DNA of 64,000 nt from Chitinophagaceae bacterium (GTDB lineage Bacteria > Bacteroidota > Bacteroidia > Chitinophagales > Chitinophagaceae): positions 1 to 64,000 of the forward strand of contig JACMLY010000120.1 of the NCBI GenBank assembly GCA_014379345.1, in the 5' to 3' direction. Below the pieces are notes generated by a model that saw only the letters and a program-made list of their open reading frames with translations, had not been told where the DNA came from and searched no databases. Positions within the stretch are counted from its first letter, which is position 1; each line of letters opens with the position of its first letter. Shown one piece after another: positions 1 to 7,445 of the stretch. The translations under genes and the position numbers were made by a program.

Positions 1-383
1 GTTGAGTCAATTCTATTAGTTTGCGATTGCCTTTTAAGAGTAACTGCTTCTTCTCCGCTGTTGTTGGTGAAAACACCAGCAACAGCCCCGATGGTTTCGA
101 TATCAAAGATTGCTATGACGGGAGATTTATGCATGCAAGAAGGTTTTTCGGTCGACGGTCGATCAAAAGAAAACATTCAGCCGTTGTCGGCGTTTTCACT
201 GACAACGGAAGCGAGGTTGAGTCAATTCTATTAGTTTGCGATTGCCTTTTAAGAGTAACTACTTCTTCTCCGCTGTTGTTGGTGAAAACACCAACAACGG
301 ACCCGATGGTTTCGATATCAAAGATTGTAATGACGGGAGATTTATTCATGGAAGCGGGTTTTGCGGTCGACGGTCGACTAAAA
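1..383. repeat. 215-bp tandem repeat with hairpin modules
   Basis: Bases 1-168 recur at 216-383 with about 90% identity (period 215). Each copy carries a hairpin: 58-85 in copy 1 and 275-298 in copy 2, with stem GTTGTTGGTG, loop AAAA and stem CACCAACAAC in copy 2. A third hairpin of the same type, inverted with loop TTTT, lies between the copies at 181-208. Each copy ends in a GTCGACGGTCGA word. Open frames that run through the copies look like a by-product of the repeat and not a gene. The repeat begins at the window edge, so more copies may lie to the left. Confidence 0.85.
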
Positions 384-399
384 AAAATATTCATAATAA

Positions 400-1674
400 C
401 TACAACCCTGTAGCCACTGTTTTTTGGCCTCTTTCCCTGATGAGGTTTTCACGCACTTTTAAAGACCGTACGAGTTGCAAAGGTTGTAATGATCCACCGG
501 CCTGTAACCTTGCTTCGGCAACCAATGGTCTCACATCCGTGCGGTACGCCTGTTGTAATATTTCCTGTGCCAGGGCTACATCGTTTGATTCCTGGGCCGC
601 ATGCAGTGCTCTGGTATCTACCAGTAATGCCTGTGCGTACGCGATCTTGATGGCTTCCACTGATTGAATAAGATCTTCCAGGGGATCTTTTACATTGTGA
701 GAAGCATCGATCATCCATCCAAGATCCGATGCATGATTCATTGTTCTTGCATCCATGCCTTCTACCAGTTCGTTAAATATCAAGAACAACTGGTATGGAT
801 TGATGCTTCCCACCGTAAGATCATCATCACCGTATTTCGAATCGTTGAAATGAAATCCACCCAGTTTTCCTTCACTCAAAAGAAGTGCAACGATCTGTTC
901 GATATTCGCATTTGCAAGATGGTGGCCAAGATCAACGAGCGTATAGGCCTTTGGTCCAAGTTTATTTGCGTATAGTAATGATTGGCCCCAATCGCCTACT
1001 GTCATGGAATAAAAATTAGGTTCGAATGCTTTGTATTCAACGAACATCTTCCAATGATCGGGGAGGGCAGCATAAATTTCCTGTAACCCTTCGAAAGTCC
1101 GTTGGAATGCTTTCCTGAAATTTAACTGTCCGGGGAAACAGGAACCATCCGATAACCATACCGTTAATGATTCGGAACCCAGTTCAACTCCGTGACGTAT
1201 CACTTCGATGTTATGGTCGACGGCCTGCTTGCGAACTGACCTGTCGACATGTTGAAGGGAACCAAATTTATAACTGTATTGCTGGTCAGGCTGGTCCTGG
1301 AAAGTATTTGAATTAACTGCATCAAAACGCAATCCGTGTTGAGCTGCCAATGCCTTGGTGGATTGAGCATTTTTAGGAATATCCCATGGTATATGCAAAG
1401 AAATGGCTCCACTTGATTTGTTGATCGCATGAAGCAATCCTACATCTTCCATTTTTTCTTCGAGGTTCCGTGGCTCACCGCCGCCTGAGAACCGGCCGAA
1501 ACGTGTGCCACCCGTGCCAAGTGCCCAGCTTGGGATGGCAATCTGGAAATCCTCTAATTTTTGAAGAATATCTTTGGTATTGGTAATTTTTGCAGCCACG
1601 AACTCGAAATCCCTTTTATGATCTGGTGATGCCCGGTGGTTGTGTTCATCAATCTTATATTTTTCCAGTAGCAT
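400..1674 (-). CDS. rhaI: L-rhamnose isomerase (Pseudomonas/Bacteroidota type)
   Basis: This 424-residue cytosolic TIM-barrel isomerase should interconvert L-rhamnose and L-rhamnulose, the first step of rhamnose breakdown. The metal-site residues expected of the family are visible: Glu213 and Lys215 in VEYKAFEP, Asp248 in LVDLGHH, His275 and Asp278 in GFHFNDSKYGDDD. Length agrees with the roughly 430-residue RhaI class and not with the E. coli RhaA class by motif order. It starts at an ATG 11 bp after the rhaM stop and is the last gene of the minus-strand cluster rhaT, aldolase fusion, rhaM, rhaI, so it is probably co-transcribed. The reading frame is intact. The family also isomerises other sugars such as allose or lyxose in vitro, but the neighbours make rhamnose the natural substrate. 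Confidence 0.95.
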   Translation of the reverse strand: MLLEKYKIDEHNHRASPDHKRDFEFVAAKITNTKDILQKLEDFQIAIPSWALGTGGTRFGRFSGGGEPRNLEEKMEDVGLLHAINKSSGAISLHIPWDIPKNAQSTKALAAQHGLRFDAVNSNTFQDQPDQQYSYKFGSLQHVDRSVRKQAVDHNIEVIRHGVELGSESLTVWLSDGSCFPGQLNFRKAFQRTFEGLQEIYAALPDHWKMFVEYKAFEPNFYSMTVGDWGQSLLYANKLGPKAYTLVDLGHHLANANIEQIVALLLSEGKLGGFHFNDSKYGDDDLTVGSINPYQLFLIFNELVEGMDARTMNHASDLGWMIDASHNVKDPLEDLIQSVEAIKIAYAQALLVDTRALHAAQESNDVALAQEILQQAYRTDVRPLVAEARLQAGGSLQPLQLVRSLKVRENLIRERGQKTVATGL

Positions 1675-1685
1675 ATGGCAATCGT

Positions 1686-2000
1686 TTATGGTAAGTAAAA
1701 TACTTCTTTCAGTGGAATACTGACCGGTGAATTATCCGGATTGCTTTCCATGATATCGCCCATATATTTCCACCATCGTTGCATCACGGGGTGAGCGGGT
1801 AAATTATCAAGGGCTTTTGGATCTTCCGCTTTCAAGATGCCGAAAAGGCTATTGCTGCTGTCATCCAGAAATATTGAATATTCATGAATACCCGTGTTTT
1901 TCAGTAACTGTTCCAATTCGGGCCATAATGCATCGTGCCGCTTTTGATACTCCTCTTCATGCCCATCAAATAATTTCATTTTGAAAGCAACACGTGTCAT
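1686..2000 (-). CDS. rhaM: L-rhamnose mutarotase
   Basis: This is a 104-residue RhaM protein, exactly the family's usual length, which speeds interconversion of the alpha and beta anomers of L-rhamnose. Tyr18 and His22 (EYQKRH) match the catalytic pair known from E. coli RhaM, and the conserved C-terminal block RWWKYMGDIM...NPDNSPVS...EVFYLP is present. The frame stays open for 29 more codons upstream to 2087, but that extension is made of the GTCGAC-rich intergenic repeat and resembles no RhaM, so the ATG ending at 2000 is chosen. It lies between the aldolase fusion and rhaI on the same strand. Confidence 0.95.
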   Translation of the reverse strand: MTRVAFKMKLFDGHEEEYQKRHDALWPELEQLLKNTGIHEYSIFLDDSSNSLFGILKAEDPKALDNLPAHPVMQRWWKYMGDIMESNPDNSPVSIPLKEVFYLP

Positions 2001-2033
2001 AGTTATTTTGGTTTTGGAGTTAAGTCGTGAATC

Positions 2034-2103
2034 GTCGGCCGTCGACCGTCCACCGAAAAAGACACTGTAATCATTCATTTGTTTCACTGTCTACCGTCGA
2101 CGC
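2034..2103. repeat. GTCGAC-word repeat between operon genes
   Basis: The gap between the aldolase fusion and rhaM holds reiterated words: GTCGGCCGTCGACCGTCCAC at 2034-2053 and CTACCGTCGACGCCTC at 2091-2106. The same GTCGACGGTCGAC word ends each copy of the tandem repeat at 1-383. It falls inside an apparent operon, so it would be transcribed. Function is unknown. Confidence 0.5.
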
Positions 2104-2104
2104 C

Positions 2105-4228
2105 TCAACGCACAAATGCCGTTGCAACGCCACCATCAACATTCAATACATTTCCTGTGGATTTATTCAATAATCCGCCTATGAAGGCAAAGCAGGCATT
2201 GGCAATATCTTCCGGTAGAATGATTTCATTGAGCAAGGTTCGGTTGGCATAGTATGCAGGAAGTTCTTCCACCTTGACCCCATACGCTTTTGCCCGGCCT
2301 TCTGCCCATGCTCCTGCCCATATCTTACTATCGGTGAGCACTGCATCGGGGTTTACAACGTTGACGCGAATTTTATTTTTGCCCAGTTCAGCAGCATTTA
2401 ACCGGCTTAAATGAAGTTGCGCGGCTTTGGCAGAACCATACCCTGCATTATTAGGGCCCGACATCATTGCATTTTTGCTGACAATATTTAATACATCACC
2501 ACCAATATCCTGTTTGCGCATCATCTCAACACCAGTCTTGGTTACAAAAAACTGGCCTTTCACAAGCACATTGTATAGCAGATCCCAATCTTTTTCTGTA
2601 TGTTCTTCAATGGGTTTCGATATAGAAAGCCCTGCGCAGTTAACAATAATATCAACACCTCCGAAGGATAATGCGGCCGCTTCATAGGCAAGCTGTATAT
2701 CGCTATCCTTTGTTACATCCAATACAGCAGTGGTAAAAACATCTTTCCCATATTGATTTTGAAATTCTTCTTTTGCTTCAGCCAGACGCTCCGAATCATT
2801 ATCGTTCACTACAACACAGGCGCCTTCGTCCGCAAATTTTTTAGCGATTGCTTTCCCTATACCACCCGCACTACCCGTTACCAATGCAATCCGTCCGGAT
2901 AAAGCCTTTGGTTTCGGCATGCGTTGCAATTTGGCTTCTTCAAGCAACCAATACTCAATATTAAAGGCTTCCTGCCGGGGTAATGAGGTATATTCAGAAA
3001 TCGCCTCCGCCCCACGCATCACGTTAATTGCATTGATATAAAATTCTGCAGCTACCCTGGCTGTTTGCTTGTCTTTTGCAAAAGTGAACATACCGATACC
3101 CGGGTACAATATCACCACCGGATTTGCATCGCGCATGGCCGGACTATTGTTATGCCTGCACTTGTTGTAATAGTCGGCATACATTTTCCGGTATGCCTCA
3201 AATTCCGGCTGTAATTTTTCCTTTATTTTCTGCACATCTGTTAAAGATTCTGCGGCACCCAAAGGCAATATCAGTGGACTGATCTTTGTGCGCAAAAAAT
3301 GATCGGGACAACTGGTACCCATAGGTGCCAGTTTTTTCAGGTCATTTGAATTGATGTATTGAAGAACCCTTTCATCATCAGTAAAATGACCGATCATTTT
3401 GGTTTGACTTGAGCAAAACCCCCGCAAAACCGGAGCAAGAGTAGCTGCCTGGCTGCGGCGTGTATCTTTTTCAAGAGATGAAATTTTCTGACCACCGAAG
3501 ATCTGCGGCTTCTTCCTTATATTTTCCTGCAAATATTCAGCGCAGCGTTCAATAACTTCCAGTGTGTTTATATAGCTTTCGTAAGCGGTATCACCCCAGG
3601 TGAACAATCCGTGTGAACCCAACATGATTCCTCGGATACCAGGATTTTCATCAAGGCATTGTTTCAATTGTAATCCAAGGTCAAAGCCGGGTTTTTGCCA
3701 CGGCACCCAACCGATGGTCCCGCTGAACAATTCTTCTGTAATTCGTTTGCCATCTTTTGCCGCAGCGATGGCAATGGCTGCATCAGGGTGTAAATGATCG
3801 ATATGCTTAAATGGAAGGAAGCTATGCAAAGGCGTGTCGATCGAAGGAGCTTTTGAACTGAGATCAAAAATGCAATGATTGAACAATTCAACCATTTCAT
3901 CTTCAAACTGGATACCTCTGTAAATATTTTTCAAGCTTCGTAAACGATCAACATACAGTGCGGCCAGTCCACTCCGTTTTAGCGTGCCGAGATCTCCACC
4001 CGAACCTTTTACCCACATCACTTCTGTTTCCATTCCCGTTAGCGGATCTTTGGCAGGTGCTTTACACGATGTATTTCCACCGCCATAGTTGGTCAGCCTG
4101 AGATCGGCACCCAATAAATTAGAACGATAGATCAACAGGGCCACCTCGTCTCCGGCCATAGACGTTGCTCTTGCCTCATCCCATAAATAACTTACATGTT
4201 TGAACTTTGCGGATGTGCTCACTGACAT
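2105..4228 (-). CDS. bifunctional rhamnulose-1-phosphate aldolase / short-chain dehydrogenase
   Basis: This 707-residue fusion joins a class II aldolase (about residues 1-430) to a short-chain dehydrogenase (about 440-707). The aldolase part should split L-rhamnulose 1-phosphate into dihydroxyacetone phosphate and L-lactaldehyde, and the dehydrogenase part should oxidise lactaldehyde to lactate with NAD. Zinc-ligand type histidines are seen in HIDHLHPDAA and LGSHGLFTWGD. The dehydrogenase shows TGSAGGIG for the dinucleotide and YGSAK as the catalytic Tyr/Lys. This is the known fused form (RhaD_aldol-ADH, YuxG-like), which replaces separate RhaD and aldehyde dehydrogenase genes. It sits between rhaT and rhaM. 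The fusion channels a reactive aldehyde, which is inference. No rhamnulokinase is seen in the window, so that step must be encoded elsewhere. Confidence 0.93.
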   Translation of the reverse strand: MSVSTSAKFKHVSYLWDEARATSMAGDEVALLIYRSNLLGADLRLTNYGGGNTSCKAPAKDPLTGMETEVMWVKGSGGDLGTLKRSGLAALYVDRLRSLKNIYRGIQFEDEMVELFNHCIFDLSSKAPSIDTPLHSFLPFKHIDHLHPDAAIAIAAAKDGKRITEELFSGTIGWVPWQKPGFDLGLQLKQCLDENPGIRGIMLGSHGLFTWGDTAYESYINTLEVIERCAEYLQENIRKKPQIFGGQKISSLEKDTRRSQAATLAPVLRGFCSSQTKMIGHFTDDERVLQYINSNDLKKLAPMGTSCPDHFLRTKISPLILPLGAAESLTDVQKIKEKLQPEFEAYRKMYADYYNKCRHNNSPAMRDANPVVILYPGIGMFTFAKDKQTARVAAEFYINAINVMRGAEAISEYTSLPRQEAFNIEYWLLEEAKLQRMPKPKALSGRIALVTGSAGGIGKAIAKKFADEGACVVVNDNDSERLAEAKEEFQNQYGKDVFTTAVLDVTKDSDIQLAYEAAALSFGGVDIIVNCAGLSISKPIEEHTEKDWDLLYNVLVKGQFFVTKTGVEMMRKQDIGGDVLNIVSKNAMMSGPNNAGYGSAKAAQLHLSRLNAAELGKNKIRVNVVNPDAVLTDSKIWAGAWAEGRAKAYGVKVEELPAYYANRTLLNEIILPEDIANACFAFIGGLLNKSTGNVLNVDGGVATAFVR

Positions 4229-4264
4229 AACTAGAACTTTAAAAAATTATTACAATAGATTAGA

Positions 4265-5359
4265 CTACTCTCTAAGCGAATTACCATATCCCACCAACAA
4301 TACCGATAAGATAATGATCACAACTCCTGTAATTAAAGTTGTTGTTGTTTTTTTAGTTACACCCTTCCATTCCTTCAACACGAGGCCCCACATATTTGCA
4401 ACAAGGATGATAAAAGCCATATGCAGAATCCATGAACTGGGCCCATTGCCAAGTTTACTTTCACCCATTCCATAGAAAAAGAACTGCAGAAACCAGGTGG
4501 TGCCGGCCAGCGCCGAAAATATATAGTTGGCCAGAAGAGGTGCTTTTTTATTGGTATAATCTCCAAAGGTCTTGTTGCGGGCGTTTAAGATCATGCACCA
4601 TATAAAATTGGTGGTAAGTCCACCCCATAAAACCACTACATAAGTTACGTTATTTTGGAAAAGAAATTCGCCCTCACCCGAGTTTGCAGCCTTCCACACA
4701 TCATTGGCTACAGTAGCCATAGGCTTCCCTGATTCAAGTCCAAAATTGAAACACGCACTCAGTACCCCGGAGATGATTGAAACAAGCAGTCCGAGACCAA
4801 ATTTATATTCGGTTTTTACTGTAACACCATGGGGGTCGGTTGCTGCAACAGAGGAAAGTTGCTTTTCCTTCATTGTTCCGGCTTTGCCGCAAATGATAAT
4901 TCCTATAACGCAAAGGGCCAGACCTGCGAGGACTGTACAGCCCCAGCCGGAATTTATCATCATGCTGAATGTGTCTTTTCCTTCTTTTGGATACACGTCG
5001 TAATAAATAGATGGAATAATGGCGCCAAATACCATGCATAAGCCCAGTATAATGCTACTTCCCAAGGCAACGCCCAGGTATCGTACACCTAATCCATAGG
5101 TAAGCCCGCCAATACCCCATAATAACCCAAACAGATAAGTAATCCCTAAGGTGGAAGTGCTGGTATTTTTGATAATATCTGTAAAATCCGGAACTGTCAG
5201 ATAGGCTGCCAATGGAGGTACAACAAGCCAGGAAAAAAGTCCTCCTACGATCCAATAACTCTCCCATGCCCACTTTTTTACTTTCTTATAAGGGATGTAA
5301 AAACTTCCAGAAGCAAAGCCACCAAGGAAATGAAAGATCACGCCTAGAATAACACCCAT
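4265..5359 (-). CDS. rhaT: L-rhamnose:proton symporter
   Basis: A 364-residue inner-membrane carrier of the RhaT family (drug/metabolite transporter superfamily), with about ten hydrophobic segments. It aligns along its whole length with E. coli RhaT from memory: the N-terminal FYIPYKKVKKWAWESYW block, the LFGLLWGIGGLTYGL block and the C-terminal WFLQFFFYGMGESKLG and SWILHM blocks. The ATG at 5359 is preferred over a TTG two codons upstream. It is the first gene of the rhamnose cluster and diverges from the GntR regulator at 5507, so the 147-bp gap should hold both promoters. Confidence 0.95.
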   Translation of the reverse strand: MGVILGVIFHFLGGFASGSFYIPYKKVKKWAWESYWIVGGLFSWLVVPPLAAYLTVPDFTDIIKNTSTSTLGITYLFGLLWGIGGLTYGLGVRYLGVALGSSIILGLCMVFGAIIPSIYYDVYPKEGKDTFSMMINSGWGCTVLAGLALCVIGIIICGKAGTMKEKQLSSVAATDPHGVTVKTEYKFGLGLLVSIISGVLSACFNFGLESGKPMATVANDVWKAANSGEGEFLFQNNVTYVVVLWGGLTTNFIWCMILNARNKTFGDYTNKKAPLLANYIFSALAGTTWFLQFFFYGMGESKLGNGPSSWILHMAFIILVANMWGLVLKEWKGVTKKTTTTLITGVVIIILSVLLVGYGNSLRE

Positions 5360-5506
5360 GAGCAATTAGTTTTTTTATATGGCTGGCAAAACGAATGATA
5401 AATGTAGAAGTTACGCGTTATTCTGCCGTCATGGACTATCATGGTCATTTTATTGTTTTTTTTGTAGGTTTGATATACGAGTCGTGGGTAATAAAGATTG
5501 TAGCCG
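5360..5506. promoter_or_regulatory. divergent rhaT / regulator promoter region
   Basis: A plus-strand box TAGGTTTG at 5465-5472 fits the Bacteroidota -7 consensus TAnnTTTG and lies 34 bp before the regulator start, though no TTG lies at the usual distance upstream. On the minus strand the best rhaT -7 candidate is TCGTTTTG (5394-5387), one mismatch off. A 10-bp-spaced direct repeat, TCATGGAC (5429-5436) and TCATGGTC (5439-5446), lies between them, where a regulator could act on both promoters. The operator reading is inference. Confidence 0.4.
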
Positions 5507-6538
5507 ATGAAAAAATCTTCCATTTTTGACCACTTAACAATTGATTACTATTCGGCAACGCCCAAGTATCTTCAACTGGCAAATGCTATTGTAAAAGCTA
5601 TCAGTGAAGAAAAGCTGAAAAAGGATGAAATGCTTCCTTCGATCAATGAGCTAAGTTTTGAATTCGAGATTTCCAGGGATACTGCGGAAAAAGGATACAA
5701 GCATTTGAAAAAATTAGGCGTATTAGGCGCTGTGCCCGGCAAAGGATATTTTGTAAAAGACGTGGATCTGAACCGGCAACTGAAGATTTTTCTGTTATTC
5801 AACAAACTGAGTTTTCATAAAAAAATAATATACGATGCGTTCGTTGCTTCATTGGGAGAGATGGCTACGATTGATTTCTATATTTATAATAACGATTTTG
5901 CCTTATTCAAGAAATTATTGCAAAACAAAAAAGACGGTTATGATTATTATGTGCTGATTCCTCATTTCCTGGAAGGCGGCGAAAATGCACATGAGATCAT
6001 CAACACCATTCCAAAAGAGAAGCTGATACTGATGGATAAACTTGTTTCGGGGGTGAACGGAAATTACGGTGCCATCTATGAAAATTTTGAGAAAGATATA
6101 TATGCAGCACTTGAGCAGGCTTTACCTCATCTCAGTAAATATCAGACATTGAAAATTATATTTCCCGAATACACTTATTATCCGCAGGAAATACTGAAAG
6201 GATTTTTCAGGTTTTGTCATCAGTATGCCTTTAATTCAAAAGTAGTGCATGATATAACTATCGAACCAATCAATGCCGATGAAGTATTTATCAATCTAAT
6301 GGAAAATGACCTGGTAATTCTTATTGAAAGAATACTTTCAGCCAAACTCAAAGTAGGCAAAAATGTAGGTGTGATTTCTTATAATGAAACGCCCTTGAAA
6401 AAAATCATCCTTGATGGAATTACGACGATGTCTACTGATTTTCAAATGATGGGCGAAAAAGCGGCCAAGCTGATCATCGACAGGTCAACCGAACATATTG
6501 AAATTCCTTTTTATCTCACGATGAGAACTTCGCTGTGA
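5507..6538 (+). CDS. GntR-family regulator with periplasmic-binding-like sensor
   Basis: This 343-residue cytosolic regulator has an N-terminal GntR winged helix (about residues 15-80: SEEKLKKDEMLPSINELS, then FEISRDTAEKGYKHLKK and a KGYFV wing). A LacI/ribose-binding-like sugar sensor domain fills the rest (about 90-340), with the ending TDFQMMGEKAAKLIIDR typical of that fold. The architecture is that of AraR/LacI-type sensors joined to a GntR head, common in Bacteroidota sugar loci. Divergence from rhaT suggests it controls the rhamnose genes in response to rhamnose or a product, which is inference from position. I do not recognise a named orthologue. Confidence 0.85.
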   Translation: MKKSSIFDHLTIDYYSATPKYLQLANAIVKAISEEKLKKDEMLPSINELSFEFEISRDTAEKGYKHLKKLGVLGAVPGKGYFVKDVDLNRQLKIFLLFNKLSFHKKIIYDAFVASLGEMATIDFYIYNNDFALFKKLLQNKKDGYDYYVLIPHFLEGGENAHEIINTIPKEKLILMDKLVSGVNGNYGAIYENFEKDIYAALEQALPHLSKYQTLKIIFPEYTYYPQEILKGFFRFCHQYAFNSKVVHDITIEPINADEVFINLMENDLVILIERILSAKLKVGKNVGVISYNETPLKKIILDGITTMSTDFQMMGEKAAKLIIDRSTEHIEIPFYLTMRTSL

Positions 6539-6545
6539 GTCAATA

Positions 6546-6682
6546 AGTACGATGTTAGATGTACGAAGTACGAAGTACGAAATAAGAAATACTGAATTTT
6601 AAATAGGGAATCTACAGTTAAATACCGAGTTCACAATCCTACTTCCTACTTCGTATTTCCTACTTCGTATTTCGTACTTGGA
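6546..6682. repeat. imperfect inverted repeat of TACGAAR words
   Basis: The left arm (6546-6590) reiterates the 7-bp word TACGAAG/TACGAAA. The right arm (6638-6681) carries the complementary TTCGTA/TTCCTA words with the same 7-bp period. The arms can fold back on each other imperfectly. It fills the gap between the GntR regulator and araR and holds no gene. Confidence 0.65.
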
Positions 6683-6721
6683 ATATCCGTACTTTGTCGT
6701 CAACAATATTTCATTTGAAAA

Positions 6722-7414
6722 ATGAACCGTTATTCAAGCCAGAAAAAATTATTGGCCGCAGTGGATTGTATCATCTTTGGATTTGATGGGCAGCAACTTA
6801 AAATTCTTCTGATCCAAAGAGGCTTTGATCCTGAAAAAGGAAAATGGAGTCTGATGGGGGGATATGTTCAGCCGGATGAAAGTTGTAATGAAGCGGCATC
6901 GTGTATTCTAAAAGAACTCACAGGTCTCGAAGGCGTTTACCTGAAGCAATTACAGGTATTCAGTGATCCAAACAGAGATCCGCTGGAGCGTACCATTAGC
7001 GTGACCTATTTCGCTTTGATCAATATTCATGATTATGAAACGCAAATCAGCGATGATTATCATGCCGAGTGGTTCCCGGTAAATAAATTTCCAAAACTTA
7101 TTTTCGATCACAACGATATGGTCAATATTGCCAGGAAGCAGTTGCAACATGAGGCGGCCATTCATCCGGTTCTTTTTGAATTGTTGCCTCCGCGGTTCAC
7201 TCTGCCACAACTGCAGGGCCTGTATGAAGGAATTTACAATACACAGCTCGACAAGAGAAACTTTACAAGAAAGTTATTGTCTACAGGATTACTAACCCGA
7301 CAGTCTGACAAGGACAAACAAGGCTCAAGAAAAGGCGCATTTTTCTATAAGATCAATAAAAAGGCTTTTAGACAGAATTATTTGCAAAAAGATTTTTTTT
7401 TAGGAATAAAATAA
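6722..7414 (+). CDS. araR: Nudix-family arabinose regulator
   Basis: This 230-residue protein has an N-terminal Nudix fold (about residues 10-140) and a C-terminal winged-helix region (about 150-225, FTLPQLQGLYEGIY...LDKRNFTRKLLSTG). The Nudix box begins normally (Gly47, Glu53) but the catalytic REUxEE core reads CILKEL, so Arg and two of the acidic residues are replaced and hydrolysis is unlikely. This is the pattern of the NrtR/AraR transcription factors, and Bacteroides AraR is of this kind. It lies 31 bp upstream of araB on the same strand and overlaps the start of a strong dyad (7413-7437), so it probably represses the araB operon and senses arabinose. Confidence 0.9.
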   Translation: MNRYSSQKKLLAAVDCIIFGFDGQQLKILLIQRGFDPEKGKWSLMGGYVQPDESCNEAASCILKELTGLEGVYLKQLQVFSDPNRDPLERTISVTYFALINIHDYETQISDDYHAEWFPVNKFPKLIFDHNDMVNIARKQLQHEAAIHPVLFELLPPRFTLPQLQGLYEGIYNTQLDKRNFTRKLLSTGLLTRQSDKDKQGSRKGAFFYKINKKAFRQNYLQKDFFLGIK

Positions 7415-7437
7415 TAAGTGTTAATTTGACACTTATT
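7413..7437. promoter_or_regulatory. probable AraR operator and araB -7 box
   Basis: A 25-nt dyad: AATAAGTGT, seven bases, ACACTTATT, with 11 of 12 base pairs symmetric. It begins on the araR stop codon and ends 8 bp before the araB ATG. It contains TTAATTTG (7421-7428), one mismatch from the TAnnTTTG -7 box, so a bound protein would cover the promoter, and a transcript from it would be nearly leaderless. Assignment to AraR is inference from position. Confidence 0.65.
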
Positions 7438-7445
7438 GCCGCTGT

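Noticed and set aside
21..667. Plus-strand open frames at the left edge
   Set aside because: They read through the two repeat copies and the far strand of rhaI, begin at TTG codons and have no protein-like character. The repeat explains them.
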